Shown here: in pieces, positions 39,208-48,685 of the stretch
Position numbering within the stretch: position 1 is the first letter of the stretch
How the letters are laid out: every line of letters starts with the position of its first letter
Origin: Oscillospiraceae bacterium
Lineage (GTDB): Bacteria > Bacillota > Clostridia > Oscillospirales > Oscillospiraceae
Reading direction: 5' to 3'
DNA length: 64,000 nt
Assembly: GCA_017405865.1 (NCBI GenBank)
Contig: JAFQZN010000045.1
Span: 1 to 64,000 of the forward strand
Notes under the pieces: generated by a model
The model's database searches: none
Told to the model about the DNA's origin: nothing
The model's input: only the letters and a program-made list of their open reading frames with translations
Program-made: the position numbers and the translations under genes

Positions 39208-40562
39208 CGCTCAAACAGGCGGCGCAGTGGTGCGGCGGAACGGTCGCACCGGAATATGCCGGGCTTGCGTTCAGCGGTGCGAATTTTGACTCGAGATTGC
39301 TGCAGCCGAACGAGCTGTTCGTTGCCATCGTGCGGGAACGGGACGGCCATGACTACGCGAGAGCCGCAATGGAACAGGGCGCAGCGGCGGTACTGGCGAG
39401 CAAGCCGCTCGATCCCGCGATCCCCGCGATCTACGTGGACGATACGGTGAAGGCACTGCAGGAGATCGCGCGCAGCTACCGCCTGACGCTGCATGCCAAG
39501 ACCGTCGGCGTCACCGGCAGCGTCGGAAAGACGACGACGAAGGGCATGATCGCCTCCGTACTGCAAACGGCGCTCGTGACGCAGCGAACGGAAAAGAACT
39601 ACAACAACGACATCGGCCTGCCCGTGACCCTGCTGGGTCTGGACGAAAACTGCGGGGCGGCGGTGCTGGAAATGGGCATGAACCACTTCGGGGAAATCTC
39701 CCTGCTGACGCGCATCGCGCAGCCCGATATTGCAGTCATTACCAATGTCGGCACGATGCATATCGAGCATCTCGGCTCCCGTGAGGGCATCCTAAAGGCG
39801 AAGCTGGAGATTCTGGAGGGACTGCGGCCGGGCGGCCTTGCCATCTTCAACGGTGACAACGATCTGCTTTCCACGGTCGTGCAGCGCTATCACGCGCTGA
39901 CCTTCGGTCTGGGCAGACAGAACACCGTCTATGCCGAACAGATCACGGAAGGGGAGGAACACACCGATTTCACGGCTGTCGGCTTCGGAAAGCGCATCCC
40001 CGTCACCCTTCCAATGGTCGGCGAGCATAACGTCGTCAACGCGCTTGCCGCAGTAACGGTCGGACTGTGCTTCGGACTGAACCCGGAACAGATCCGGGAA
40101 GGCCTGCGCAATTATCACAGTCACGGAATGCGCCAGAACCTGTATGACCGCGACGGCTTACATATCATCGAGGACTGCTACAACGCAGGCCCTGAATCCA
40201 TGCGAGCGGCGTTTCGTCTCCTTGCCCGCGCGAAGGGGCGGCGGATCGCGGTGCTCGGCGGAATGCTCGAGCTGGGCGAATACGCGCCGCAGGAGCATTA
40301 TCTCATCGGCAAGGAGGCCGCCGGGGCGGCGGATCTGCTCTTCGCCTACGGACAGCACAGCGAGCAATACGTGCGCGGTGCGCTGGAAAAGGGAATACAG
40401 TACGCCCGAAAATTCGACACGCAGGAGGAGCTGACCGCCGCACTGCAGGCGGCGCTGCTGCCCGGCGATACCGTGCTGTTCAAAGGAAGCCGGGGCATGA
40501 AAATGGAGCGGGTACTACAGAACCTTGATACGAGAGAAATCGGAGGAAAAGAGAATGGATAG
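39189..40562 (+). CDS. murF: UDP-MurNAc-tripeptide-D-Ala-D-Ala ligase MurF
   Basis: This 457-aa ligase adds D-Ala-D-Ala to complete the pentapeptide precursor. It has GVTGSVGKTTTKGMI (P-loop), KNYNNDIGLPVTLLGL, EMGMNHFGEI and IEDCYNAGPESMRAA, all typical of MurF. It begins inside murE (19-bp overlap) and overlaps mraY by 8 bp, so the three genes are probably translationally coupled. Confidence 0.95.
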   Translation: MRNGRVTLKQAAQWCGGTVAPEYAGLAFSGANFDSRLLQPNELFVAIVRERDGHDYARAAMEQGAAAVLASKPLDPAIPAIYVDDTVKALQEIARSYRLTLHAKTVGVTGSVGKTTTKGMIASVLQTALVTQRTEKNYNNDIGLPVTLLGLDENCGAAVLEMGMNHFGEISLLTRIAQPDIAVITNVGTMHIEHLGSREGILKAKLEILEGLRPGGLAIFNGDNDLLSTVVQRYHALTFGLGRQNTVYAEQITEGEEHTDFTAVGFGKRIPVTLPMVGEHNVVNALAAVTVGLCFGLNPEQIREGLRNYHSHGMRQNLYDRDGLHIIEDCYNAGPESMRAAFRLLARAKGRRIAVLGGMLELGEYAPQEHYLIGKEAAGAADLLFAYGQHSEQYVRGALEKGIQYARKFDTQEELTAALQAALLPGDTVLFKGSRGMKMERVLQNLDTREIGGKENG

Positions 40563-41550
40563 AACGTTGATTACGGTATTGATTTCCGTCGCGGCGGGCT
40601 TCGTGGCCGCGCTGCTGCTCGGGAAGGCACTGCTCCCCGCGCTGCGCGCGCTGAAGGCGGGACAGTCGATCAAAGAGATTGGCCCCAAATGGCACAACAG
40701 CAAGGCCGGTACGCCGACCATGGGCGGCTTGATGTTTATTGCAGCAGCGATCCTTTGCGTACTGACCGGCTGGCTGGCGATGCGTGAGGGCGACAACGGC
40801 CATCTGTTCGCACTGGGGCTTGCTTTGATGTTTGGGCTGATCGGCTTCTACGACGATTTTATCAAGGTGAAAAAGAAGCGCAATCTCGGCCTGACCGGTA
40901 CGCAGAAGCTCCTGCTGCAGGTGCTTGCCTCTGCGATCTTCCTCGCTGCGATGCACTTCACCGGTCATCTGAATTATGATCTTTACATTCCCTTTGTCAA
41001 AGAGCCGGTCGCACACGTGCCGACGGTACTGTATCTGGCCGTTGCGATCTTTGCGATCGTCGGCTGCGTCAACGCGGTCAACCTGACCGACGGCATCGAC
41101 GGACTGGCGTCCGGCGTGACGATGCCGGTTATGGTGTTTTTTGTCCTCGTCTCCATGAGCATGAAGCGGGCGGGTCTTGCGACCTTCCCGGCGGCGCTCC
41201 TCGGCGGACTGGGTGGCTTCCTGTGCTACAACTTCCATCCCGCAAAGGTCTTCATGGGCGACACCGGCTCGCTGTTCCTCGGCGGTGCGGTCGCCGGTCT
41301 GGCGTTCGTGCTGGATATGCCGCTCGTCCTGCTGTTGGTCGGACTGATCTACGTGATCGAGGCGCTGTCGGATATTATTCAGGTCGGCTATTTCAAGCTG
41401 ACCCACGGAAAGAGAATTTTCAAAATGGCGCCGATCCATCACCACTTTGAGATGTGCGGCTGGTCGGAAGAGAAAATCTGGACGGTCTTCGTTCTCGTCA
41501 CCGCGATCATGTGCGTCGTCGCGTGGTTCGGTGTACGCATCTGGTTTTAA
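40555..41550 (+). CDS. mraY: Phospho-MurNAc-pentapeptide transferase MraY
   Basis: This 331-aa polytopic enzyme makes lipid I from UDP-MurNAc-pentapeptide and undecaprenyl phosphate. It has roughly ten membrane helices. Active-site motifs are GTPTMGG, FYDDFIKVKKKRNLGLTGTQK, NAVNLTDGIDGLASG, HPAKVFMGDTGSLFLGG and the histidine-rich PIHHHFE. The ATG at 40555 follows GGAGGAAAAGAGA. In most Firmicutes murD comes next; here ftsW does. Confidence 0.95.
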   Translation: MDRTLITVLISVAAGFVAALLLGKALLPALRALKAGQSIKEIGPKWHNSKAGTPTMGGLMFIAAAILCVLTGWLAMREGDNGHLFALGLALMFGLIGFYDDFIKVKKKRNLGLTGTQKLLLQVLASAIFLAAMHFTGHLNYDLYIPFVKEPVAHVPTVLYLAVAIFAIVGCVNAVNLTDGIDGLASGVTMPVMVFFVLVSMSMKRAGLATFPAALLGGLGGFLCYNFHPAKVFMGDTGSLFLGGAVAGLAFVLDMPLVLLLVGLIYVIEALSDIIQVGYFKLTHGKRIFKMAPIHHHFEMCGWSEEKIWTVFVLVTAIMCVVAWFGVRIWF

Positions 41551-41590
41551 GTTCTCATTCGTTCCCTGATCCTGCAAGGGAGGTGCAGCT

Positions 41591-42739
41591 TTGATCCGAA
41601 GAGGGAAGTCAAATACGGAAGAATTGTCAACCCGCACTGCGGTCAGTGACCTCGGCGTCATCGATCTGCCGTATTTGCTTCTCACGCTGCTGCTTGTCGC
41701 AATCGGTCTGATCATGCTGTTTTCTGCCAGTTACGCGCGCGCGTATTACCTCACGGGAAACTCCGCAAGCTACTTTACTGCGCAGCTCGTCTTTGCGGCG
41801 GCGGGAATCGTCGTCCTCTTCGCGGTCAGCCGCGTACCGTACGACTGGTATCGGAAGCTCTCGCGCGTGATCTACGGCGTGACGGTGCTCCTGCTGGCGG
41901 CGGTTTTGCTGGTCGGAACGAATGTCAACGGCGCTACGCGCTGGATTAACCTCGGCTTCACACAGTTTCAACCCTCAGAGGTAGCGAAATTCTCGCTGAT
42001 CCTCTCCCTTTCCGTCATTATGACGCGCTTTGAGAAGGAGGTCCGCTCCTTCCGCATTTTCCTGTTCTGCGCGGCGGCAATGACCGTCATCGCAATCCTG
42101 CTGGTTCTGGAGCCGCATTTTTCCGCCACGATCATCATTGCCTCACTCTGCTTCTGCATGATGGCGATCGGCGGCGTAAACTTAAAATATCTCGGCATCG
42201 TCGCCGCGCTTGGCGCGGCGGTGCTGCTGTTCCTTCTTCTGAGCGGCGGGTATACCGGCGACCGCATCAGCGCTTGGCGCGATCCGGAAGCAGATCCGCT
42301 GGACACGGGCTTGCAGATTTTGCAGTCCGAATACGCCATCGGCTCGGGCGGCCTGCTCGGGCTCGGCTTCGGCAAGAGCCGGCAGAAGTATCTGTATCTG
42401 CCGGAGGAGCACAACGATTACATTTTTTCTATCGTCTGCGAGGAGCTGGGCTTCATCGGCGCGATCGCGATTCTGCTCTTGTTTGCCCTGCTGATCATCC
42501 GCGGCTTCTGGATCGCGCTCCATGCAAGAGACCGCTTTTCCATGCTGCTTGCCGCAGGGCTGACGACTCTGCTCGCCATTCAGGTTTTGCTGAACGTGGC
42601 GGTCGTGACGAATCTTTTGCCCTCCACGGGCATTTCGCTTCCGTTCTTTTCCTCGGGAGGTACTGCGCTGATCATGCAGCTTGCCGAATGCGGCGTGGTG
42701 CTGAACATCTCCCGCAGTATTTCTCAAAGTCCGAAATAA
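41591..42739 (+). CDS. ftsW: FtsW/SpoVE peptidoglycan glycosyltransferase (SEDS)
   Basis: This 382-aa SEDS polymerase uses lipid II to build glycan strands with a class B PBP. It has about ten transmembrane helices, NGATRWINLGFTQFQPSEVAKF, PEEHNDYIFSIVCEELGFIG and the terminal LPFFSSGGTALI. The start is a TTG at 41591, seven bases after GGGAGGTG. FtsW and SpoVE cannot be told apart by sequence alone; its place next to murG and near the PBP gene fits either. Confidence 0.93.
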   Translation: MIRRGKSNTEELSTRTAVSDLGVIDLPYLLLTLLLVAIGLIMLFSASYARAYYLTGNSASYFTAQLVFAAAGIVVLFAVSRVPYDWYRKLSRVIYGVTVLLLAAVLLVGTNVNGATRWINLGFTQFQPSEVAKFSLILSLSVIMTRFEKEVRSFRIFLFCAAAMTVIAILLVLEPHFSATIIIASLCFCMMAIGGVNLKYLGIVAALGAAVLLFLLLSGGYTGDRISAWRDPEADPLDTGLQILQSEYAIGSGGLLGLGFGKSRQKYLYLPEEHNDYIFSIVCEELGFIGAIAILLLFALLIIRGFWIALHARDRFSMLLAAGLTTLLAIQVLLNVAVVTNLLPSTGISLPFFSSGGTALIMQLAECGVVLNISRSISQSPK

Positions 42740-42751
42740 AGGAGTCTTTCC

Positions 42752-43876
42752 ATGAAGGTCGTTTTCACCTGCGGCGGTACCGGAGGTCATATCAATCCGG
42801 CGATCGCGGTCGCAAAGATATTGAAAGAGCGCAAGCCGGACTGCGAGATCCTCTTCGTCGGCGCGGACGACGGCATGGAAACCGAGCTCGTGCCGCGCGA
42901 GGGCTTCCGGATCGAGACGGTGAAAATCTCCAACTACCTGCGCAGCCTCAAGCCGACGGCGCTGTTCCACAACGTCAAGGCCGTGTTTATTATCCGGCAG
43001 GCATTGCGCAGGGCGAATCAGATCATCCGGGAGTTTCAGCCGGACGTCATTCTCGGCACGGGCGGCTACGCCAGCTACCCGATGCTGCGGCAGGGCGTAA
43101 AAAACGGAATTCCCACCGCTCTGCATGAGGCGAACGCCGTGCCGGGTCTTGCGACGAAGCTGGTCTGCGACAAGGTAGACAAAATTTTAGTCAGCTTTGC
43201 CGAGAGCAAATCGCAGTATAAAAACGCAGACCGCGTCATTGCCGTCGGCATGCCGGTCCGCGAGGAATTCGTCTTTACCAAACGCGAGGACGCGCGCAGA
43301 GAGCTGGGTCTGGACGACAAGCCGTTGGTCGTTTCCGCGTGGGGCAGCCTCGGCGCAAGAGAAATGAATAAAAAAATCGCACAGTTCATGAAGCTGGAAT
43401 GTGCGGAAGAACCCTTCCATCACATCCACGCGACCGGATCATTCGGCTGGCGCTGGATGCCGGATTACGTGAAAAACCTCGGTGTTGACCTTGCTTCGCA
43501 CCCGCTGGTGCAGATGCAGGAATACATCTATAATATGCCGACGGTCATGGCGGCGGCGGACGTCTTCATCAGCCGCGCCGGATCGTCGACCCTCAACGAA
43601 ATCGCTGCGGCGGGAACGCCGTGCATCATCGTCCCGTCTCCCAACGTGACGAATAACCATCAGGAGAAAAACGCGCGCATTCTGGAGCAGCGCGGCGCTG
43701 CGATCGTGATCCGAGAAAGCGACTGCGACGGCGAGGTGCTTTACCGCACCGCAAAGGAGCTGCTGGCAGATCCGGAGCGCTGCAGAAAGATGCGCAGCGC
43801 GCTGCGGGACGTCGCCGTGATCGACTCTGCCGAGCGCATCTATCAGATCATTTTGGAATTGGCAAAAACACGCTGA
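42752..43876 (+). CDS. murG: Lipid II synthase MurG (UDP-GlcNAc transferase)
   Basis: This 374-aa membrane-associated glycosyltransferase adds GlcNAc to lipid I. It shows the GT28 N-terminal loop CGGTGGHINPAIAVAK, GTGGYASYPML, HEANAVPGLATKL and the donor-site SRAGSSTLNEIAAAGTPCIIVPSP. AAAGGAG precedes the ATG 12 bases after ftsW. Length and motifs are standard. Confidence 0.95.
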   Translation: MKVVFTCGGTGGHINPAIAVAKILKERKPDCEILFVGADDGMETELVPREGFRIETVKISNYLRSLKPTALFHNVKAVFIIRQALRRANQIIREFQPDVILGTGGYASYPMLRQGVKNGIPTALHEANAVPGLATKLVCDKVDKILVSFAESKSQYKNADRVIAVGMPVREEFVFTKREDARRELGLDDKPLVVSAWGSLGAREMNKKIAQFMKLECAEEPFHHIHATGSFGWRWMPDYVKNLGVDLASHPLVQMQEYIYNMPTVMAAADVFISRAGSSTLNEIAAAGTPCIIVPSPNVTNNHQEKNARILEQRGAAIVIRESDCDGEVLYRTAKELLADPERCRKMRSALRDVAVIDSAERIYQIILELAKTR

Positions 43877-43926
43877 TCGTCCTTCCTGCATAGAATGGGG
43901 CAAATTTCCGTTACGGAGGTTTGCCT

Positions 43927-45174
43927 ATGGGGGCGTATCAGATCATTGGCGGAAGACCGCTGGAGGGCGCGGTGCAGATTCACGGCGCAAAAAACAGCGT
44001 TCTGCCGATCCTCGCCGCAACGTTGGTCTGCGGCGGACAATATACGATCAACAACTGTCCGGAGATCTCCGACGTCGATACGGCGCTGGACATCCTGCGC
44101 AGACTCGGCTGCAAAGTACAGCGCAGCTCTTCTCAAATCCGCGTCGATACTGTCGCGGCGGAATACCGTGAAATACCGGAAGAACTCATGCGAAAAATGC
44201 GGGCGGCAATTCTATTTCTCGGCGCGCTGCTTGCCCGCTTCGGGGAGGCGCGCGTGTCCGCGCCCGGCGGCTGCGCCCTCGGGGAGCGCCCGATCGACCT
44301 GCATGTTCTCGGACTGCGCCTCATGGGCGCGGAATGTGAATACGACGGCGAAACCCTGCGCTGTGCAGGGAAGAATCTGCACGGCTGCACGGTCGCCCTT
44401 CCGTTTCCCAGCGTGGGGGCGACGGAGAATCTGATTCTGGCGGCGCTGGCCTGCGAAGGCGAGGTCACGCTCTGCAACGCGGCGAAGGAACCGGAGATCG
44501 GCGATCTGATCGGTTTTTTGCGCGCCTGTGGAGCGAGGATCGAGGGCACCGGCTCCTCTGTCCTGCACATTAGCGGCAAGGCTGCTCTGCACGGAACGGA
44601 CTACACCGTGATGCCCGACCGCATGGAGGCGGCGACGTACCTTGCCGCTGCGGCGGCGACGCGGGGACGGCTCGTCCTGCAGAGCGCAGAGCCTGCGCAT
44701 CTGCAGGCTGTGCTGTCGGTACTGGAGCGCGGCGGCTGTGAGATCGCGCAGCGACCGGGAGAGATTATCGTCCGCTGCGACCGGCTCCAAGCCGTCAGCC
44801 CGATCGTTACCGCACCGTACGACGGCTTTCCAACGGACGCACAGGCGCCGCTCATGGCGGCAATGGCGACGGCGGAGGGCGTCAGCATCTTTGAAGAAAC
44901 GGTTTTCTCCGACCGCCTGCGGCACGTTCCTGCGCTGCGTGCGATGGGAGCGAACATCCTTGCGACCGGACGGCATGCCGTCGTCACCGGCGTAAAGCGT
45001 CTGAACGGCGCGACCGTTGAAGCGACCGACCTGCGCGGCGGCGCGGCCATGGTCATCGCCGCATTGAGCGCAGAAGGAGAAAGCCTGGTCACGAAAACGG
45101 AACATATGGAGCGGGGCTATACCTCGTTCGTACAAACGCTGCGATCCTGCGGAGCACAGATCGCGCGGCAATAA
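43927..45174 (+). CDS. murA: UDP-GlcNAc 1-carboxyvinyltransferase MurA
   Basis: This 415-aa enzyme catalyses the first committed step of peptidoglycan synthesis and is the target of fosfomycin. The KN pair in HGAKNSVLPIL, the catalytic Cys116 in PGGCALGERPIDLH and the C-terminal DLRGGAAMVIAAL are in place. ACGGAGG precedes the ATG at 43927 (a TTG at 43921 is inferior). murA replaces murB at this point of the cluster compared with Bacillus. The Cys active site predicts fosfomycin sensitivity of the enzyme. Confidence 0.94.
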   Translation: MGAYQIIGGRPLEGAVQIHGAKNSVLPILAATLVCGGQYTINNCPEISDVDTALDILRRLGCKVQRSSSQIRVDTVAAEYREIPEELMRKMRAAILFLGALLARFGEARVSAPGGCALGERPIDLHVLGLRLMGAECEYDGETLRCAGKNLHGCTVALPFPSVGATENLILAALACEGEVTLCNAAKEPEIGDLIGFLRACGARIEGTGSSVLHISGKAALHGTDYTVMPDRMEAATYLAAAAATRGRLVLQSAEPAHLQAVLSVLERGGCEIAQRPGEIIVRCDRLQAVSPIVTAPYDGFPTDAQAPLMAAMATAEGVSIFEETVFSDRLRHVPALRAMGANILATGRHAVVTGVKRLNGATVEATDLRGGAAMVIAALSAEGESLVTKTEHMERGYTSFVQTLRSCGAQIARQ

Positions 45175-45185
45175 GGAAAAAAGCC

Positions 45186-46307
45186 ATGGAACAAGAGAAC
45201 AGAAGAAAACCGAATCAGCGTCCTTCGGCGGGCAGACGCAATCCGCCTGCGCAGCGTACTGCGGCAAATGGCAGAAAAAAGCGGAATTCTCCCGCTGCGC
45301 GCATGGCAAACCAGAGGCGCAGGCAGCGCGCCGCCGAGGAAGCGCGGCAGGCACAGCAGGCGCAGGAGCAAAAGCAGCAGCAGAAGGCCGAAGCCGCCAA
45401 GGAGGCAAGACGCAAACGCGAGGAGCGAAAGGAACGTTCCTCCCGCGCTGCCATAGAGGTGCAGCGCAGACGGGAAGAGCGCAAGGAACGCACCCGGCTG
45501 GACGGGATGCGCGACAAGCAGAAGCGGCAGGCAAAGCACCGGACCCGGCACCGCATCAGCCCGGAAGCCTGGAAACGCATCATTATTATGGGCTGCATTG
45601 TCGTTGCGATCCTATTGAGCATGATCATTTTCTTCCGCGTCCGCACGGTCGAGGTACAGGGTAACTCCTATTATTCCGACGAGGAAGTCGTTCAGGCTGC
45701 CGGAATCGCGAGCGGCGACAACCTTCTGACGCTGTCGCGCGGAGAGATCGCCGGCAACGTGATCGCACATCTGCCGTACGTCAAGAACGTCCGCGTGACA
45801 CGCACCCTGCCGGATACCGTCGTGATTACGGTGACGGAGGATGAGACGACCTTTGCCGTCAAGGACGCAGGCGGGAAGTACTATCTGATCACTGCCGCCG
45901 GAAAGGCTGCGGCGCAGGTCGAGGAGATCGACGCGAAGGCGCACGTTCTCATCGAGGATCTCGTGATTCAGCCCGCCGTGATCGGCGAGAGCATCCACGT
46001 CGTTGAGAGCGAGGACAGCTCGGTCAGCCCGCAGGAGCAGCTGAACGCACTGACGGCGCTGCTGCGAGAGATCGAAGCGTCAAGGCTGGAAAAGGAAATC
46101 TCCGTGGTCAGCGTGCCGTCGGCGTTCAATCTGACCGTGTGGTACGAGGACCGGTTCGAGGTGCGGCTCGGCACGGCGGACGATCTTGCATACAAGCTGG
46201 AATACCTCAAGGTCGTCGTTCAGGAGCAAAAAGAGTACACGACGGGCATTATCGACCTGACCTTCAGCAGCGGGACGGAGGCCCACGTGATGCCGAATGA
46301 GGGCTGA
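45186..46307 (+). CDS. ftsQ: FtsQ/DivIB with long Arg-rich cytoplasmic tail
   Basis: This 373-aa bitopic divisome protein has a cytoplasmic N-terminus of about 135 residues packed with Arg, Lys, Gln and Glu and strongly coiled-coil-like. One transmembrane helix follows (IIIMGCIVVAILLSMIIFF, about 137-155), then an extracellular POTRA domain (VRTVEVQGNSYYSDEEVVQ) and the FtsQ beta domain. The tail is far longer than in most FtsQ/DivIB proteins and might bind nucleic acid or a partner; this is inference. It sits between murA and ftsZ; ftsA is missing here. Confidence 0.88.
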   Translation: MEQENRRKPNQRPSAGRRNPPAQRTAANGRKKRNSPAARMANQRRRQRAAEEARQAQQAQEQKQQQKAEAAKEARRKREERKERSSRAAIEVQRRREERKERTRLDGMRDKQKRQAKHRTRHRISPEAWKRIIIMGCIVVAILLSMIIFFRVRTVEVQGNSYYSDEEVVQAAGIASGDNLLTLSRGEIAGNVIAHLPYVKNVRVTRTLPDTVVITVTEDETTFAVKDAGGKYYLITAAGKAAAQVEEIDAKAHVLIEDLVIQPAVIGESIHVVESEDSSVSPQEQLNALTALLREIEASRLEKEISVVSVPSAFNLTVWYEDRFEVRLGTADDLAYKLEYLKVVVQEQKEYTTGIIDLTFSSGTEAHVMPNEG

Positions 46308-46352
46308 TTGCGCAAAAATTGTAAATAATTTTCCGAAAAATGAGAAAATCTA

Positions 46353-46381
46353 TTGACCTGAACGCATTTTGACTGTAAAAT
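46353..46381 (+). promoter_or_regulatory. Promoter of ftsZ
   Basis: TTGACC (46353-46358), a 17-bp spacer and TAAAAT (46376-46381) in the 137-bp AT-rich gap after ftsQ. ftsZ can therefore be transcribed apart from the cluster. Confidence 0.75.
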
Positions 46382-46444
46382 ATAAACGTATATCTGAAAG
46401 AATAGTCTTTACCGATAATCAGTACACATAGGAGGAGAAGCATA

Positions 46445-47527
46445 ATGTCCGAAGTTTACGCAGATAAGGTAGTTAATATTAAAGTCATCGGCGTCGGCGG
46501 CGCAGGCAACAACGTTGTCAACCGCATGATCGACAGCAAGATCGGCGGCGTCGAGTTCGTCGTCATCAACACCGACCGTCAGGATCTGAACAAGTCCAGA
46601 TGCGAGAACAAGCTGCAGATCGGCGAAAAGCTGACCGGTGGCATGGGCGCAGGCTCCAAGCCCGACATCGGCAAGAAATCCGCCGAAGAGAGCAGAGCTG
46701 CCATTTCCAAGATTCTGGAAGGCACCGACATGGTATTCATCACCGCCGGCATGGGCGGCGGCACCGGCACTGGCGCAGCTCCCATCATTGCGGATCTGGC
46801 GCATGAAGCCGGTATCCTTACCGTGGGCGTCGTGACAAAGCCTTTCCGCTTTGAAGGCGCGACCCGTATGAGACAGGCAGAGGCGGGCATTGCCGCGCTT
46901 TCTGAAAAGGTCGACTCCCTCATCATCATTCCGAACGACCGCCTGAAGTACGTCACCGACCAGAAGATCACCTTTGCCAACGCCTTCGGCATTGCAGACG
47001 ACGTTCTGAAGCAGGCTGTCAGCTCCATCTCCGAGCTGGTTGGCTATTCCGAGCGCGTCATCATTAACCTCGACTTCGCCGACGTTTCCGCCATCATGAA
47101 GAACGCAGGCCGTGCGCATATGGGCGTCGGCACCGCTTCCGGCCGCGAGAAGGCAGAGCAGGCCGCCATGGCTGCGGTTGCCAGCCCGCTGCTTGAGACT
47201 TCGATCAACGGCGCAAACGGCGTTCTGATCAACGTAACCGGTTCGGCTGACCTCGGTCTGGAAGAGGTCGAGACTGCCGCCAATATCGTTATGGAAGCCG
47301 CCAATCCCGAAGCCAACATCATCTTCGGCGCGACCTTCTCCGACGAGCTGCAGGAAGAAATGCGCGTTACCGTGATTGCGACCGGCTTTGACAACAGCAA
47401 GAAGCCGGAAAGCAAGGGCGCGTTCTCTGCTGCCGGCAATTCCGCAAGATCTTCCGAGTCTGTCGTTGTCGATCCCAATGCGGGCATCGACGATATCGAC
47501 GAGATCTTCAAGATCTTCAACAAGTAA
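46445..47527 (+). CDS. ftsZ: Cell division GTPase FtsZ
   Basis: This 360-aa tubulin-like GTPase forms the Z-ring. The GTP signature GGGTGTG lies in AGMGGGTGTGAAPIIA, and the T7 catalytic loop is NLDFADVSAIM. The C-terminal linker is short and ends DDIDEIFKIFNK, a plausible but unusual form of the conserved tail peptide. TAGGAGGAG precedes the ATG. A terminator follows, so it ends the cluster. Confidence 0.97.
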   Translation: MSEVYADKVVNIKVIGVGGAGNNVVNRMIDSKIGGVEFVVINTDRQDLNKSRCENKLQIGEKLTGGMGAGSKPDIGKKSAEESRAAISKILEGTDMVFITAGMGGGTGTGAAPIIADLAHEAGILTVGVVTKPFRFEGATRMRQAEAGIAALSEKVDSLIIIPNDRLKYVTDQKITFANAFGIADDVLKQAVSSISELVGYSERVIINLDFADVSAIMKNAGRAHMGVGTASGREKAEQAAMAAVASPLLETSINGANGVLINVTGSADLGLEEVETAANIVMEAANPEANIIFGATFSDELQEEMRVTVIATGFDNSKKPESKGAFSAAGNSARSSESVVVDPNAGIDDIDEIFKIFNK

Positions 47528-47540
47528 TGCATCGTTACGC

Positions 47541-47577
47541 ATATCGGGCTGCTTTGATCGGCAGCCCGATATTTTTG
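47541..47577 (+). terminator. Terminator of ftsZ
   Basis: ATATCGGGCTGC/GCAGCCCGATAT stem followed by TTTTTG. Confidence 0.85.
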
Positions 47578-47588
47578 TGTATTTTTAC

Positions 47589-47617
47589 TTTACTTTTATG
47601 AAATAAAGTGCTATACT
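47589..47617 (+). promoter_or_regulatory. Promoter of the yerC-like/methyltransferase/hslO unit
   Basis: TTTACT (47589-47594), a 17-bp spacer and TATACT (47612-47617), 29 bp before the first start codon. Confidence 0.7.
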
Positions 47618-47646
47618 GTACTTGAACCTATACCGGAGGAGATCAT

Positions 47647-47943
47647 ATGAACAACCAAAACAAGCGTTCCGACCCGAGCAGTGAGCTTTATCAAGCCATT
47701 CTGACACTCCGTACGCCGGAGGAACTGCATAAGTTCTTTCTCGACCTTTGCACACAGTCCGAGTTGAGCGCGATCGAGCAGCGCTATGAGGTCGCAAAAA
47801 TGCGCTATGCCGGCATGATCTATAACGACATTCTTGAAAAGACGAACGTCAGCTCTGCAACTGTCAGTCGCGTCAACCGCAGCCTGCTCAACGGCGAGGG
47901 CATGTACGAGGTCGTCTTCGACCGCCTGAAGGAGCAGAAATGA
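47647..47943 (+). CDS. YerC/YecD-family TrpR-related DNA-binding protein
   Basis: This 98-aa helical protein belongs to the TrpR-like YerC/YecD family. The helix-turn-helix is in MIYNDILEKTNVSSATVSRVNRS, preceded by LDLCTQSELSAIEQRYEVAKM. Members are widespread in Firmicutes; target and ligand are not established. CGGAGGAG lies before the ATG. The stop overlaps the methyltransferase start as ATGA. Confidence 0.88.
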   Translation: MNNQNKRSDPSSELYQAILTLRTPEELHKFFLDLCTQSELSAIEQRYEVAKMRYAGMIYNDILEKTNVSSATVSRVNRSLLNGEGMYEVVFDRLKEQK

Positions 47944-48680
47944 GCGCGTATGCGTCACTTGCCGCCGCTTACGACGGCCTGACAACGGACGTCCCTTATG
48001 AAACCATACTGGACTTTTTGGAGGCGATACTGCGTGAGTCGGGCAAACAGCCGGAAACGGTGCTCGACCTTGCCTGCGGTACCGGCTCCATGTCTTTGCT
48101 CTTGGCAAAACGCGGCTACCGCGTGATTGCGTCGGATTTGTCCGAGGATATGCTGACGGTCGCCGCGCACAAGGCGGAAAGCCTTCCGCAGCCGCCGTTT
48201 TTCATCTGCCAGCCGATGCAGCGGCTGCGCCTGCCGGAGCAGGTTGACGCGGTGGTTTGCCTGCTGGACAGCCTGAACTATCTGGACAAGCCGGACGATT
48301 GCCGGAAAACCTTCGAGCGCGTTTATAAAGCGCTCAATCCCGGCGGGGTCTTCCTGTTTGATATCAATACGCCGGAGAAGCTCCGCTCGCTGGACGGGCA
48401 GGTTTTTTTGGACGAGAACGAGGAAAGCTACTGCGTCTGGCGCGCGGAATTCGACAAAGAAGAAAAGTGCTGCTATTACGGCATCGACCTGTTTCAAAAG
48501 GACGGGGAGCGGTGGAAACGCAGCTTTGAGCAGCACTGTGAATATGCCTACGATCCACAGCAGCTTTCCGTATGGCTCGCGGAAGCGGGATTTGTTCGGG
48601 TGGAGCAGTACGGAGACTGCCGCAGAGAAGCGCCGTCGGCAGGGGAGCAGCGCATCTATTTTGCGGCATACAAGGAGTAA
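47940..48680 (+). CDS. Class I SAM-dependent methyltransferase
   Basis: This 246-aa protein has a Rossmann methyltransferase fold: glycine-rich motif I VLDLACGTGSMSLLLAKRG, acidic residue in VIASDLSEDML, and a VVCLLDSLNYL motif. The C-terminal half resembles small-molecule methyltransferases of unknown substrate. It is coupled to the yerC-like gene by a 4-bp overlap and followed by hslO after five bases. Substrate not assignable. Confidence 0.87.
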   Translation: MSAYASLAAAYDGLTTDVPYETILDFLEAILRESGKQPETVLDLACGTGSMSLLLAKRGYRVIASDLSEDMLTVAAHKAESLPQPPFFICQPMQRLRLPEQVDAVVCLLDSLNYLDKPDDCRKTFERVYKALNPGGVFLFDINTPEKLRSLDGQVFLDENEESYCVWRAEFDKEEKCCYYGIDLFQKDGERWKRSFEQHCEYAYDPQQLSVWLAEAGFVRVEQYGDCRREAPSAGEQRIYFAAYKE

Positions 48681-48685
48681 ATAGA

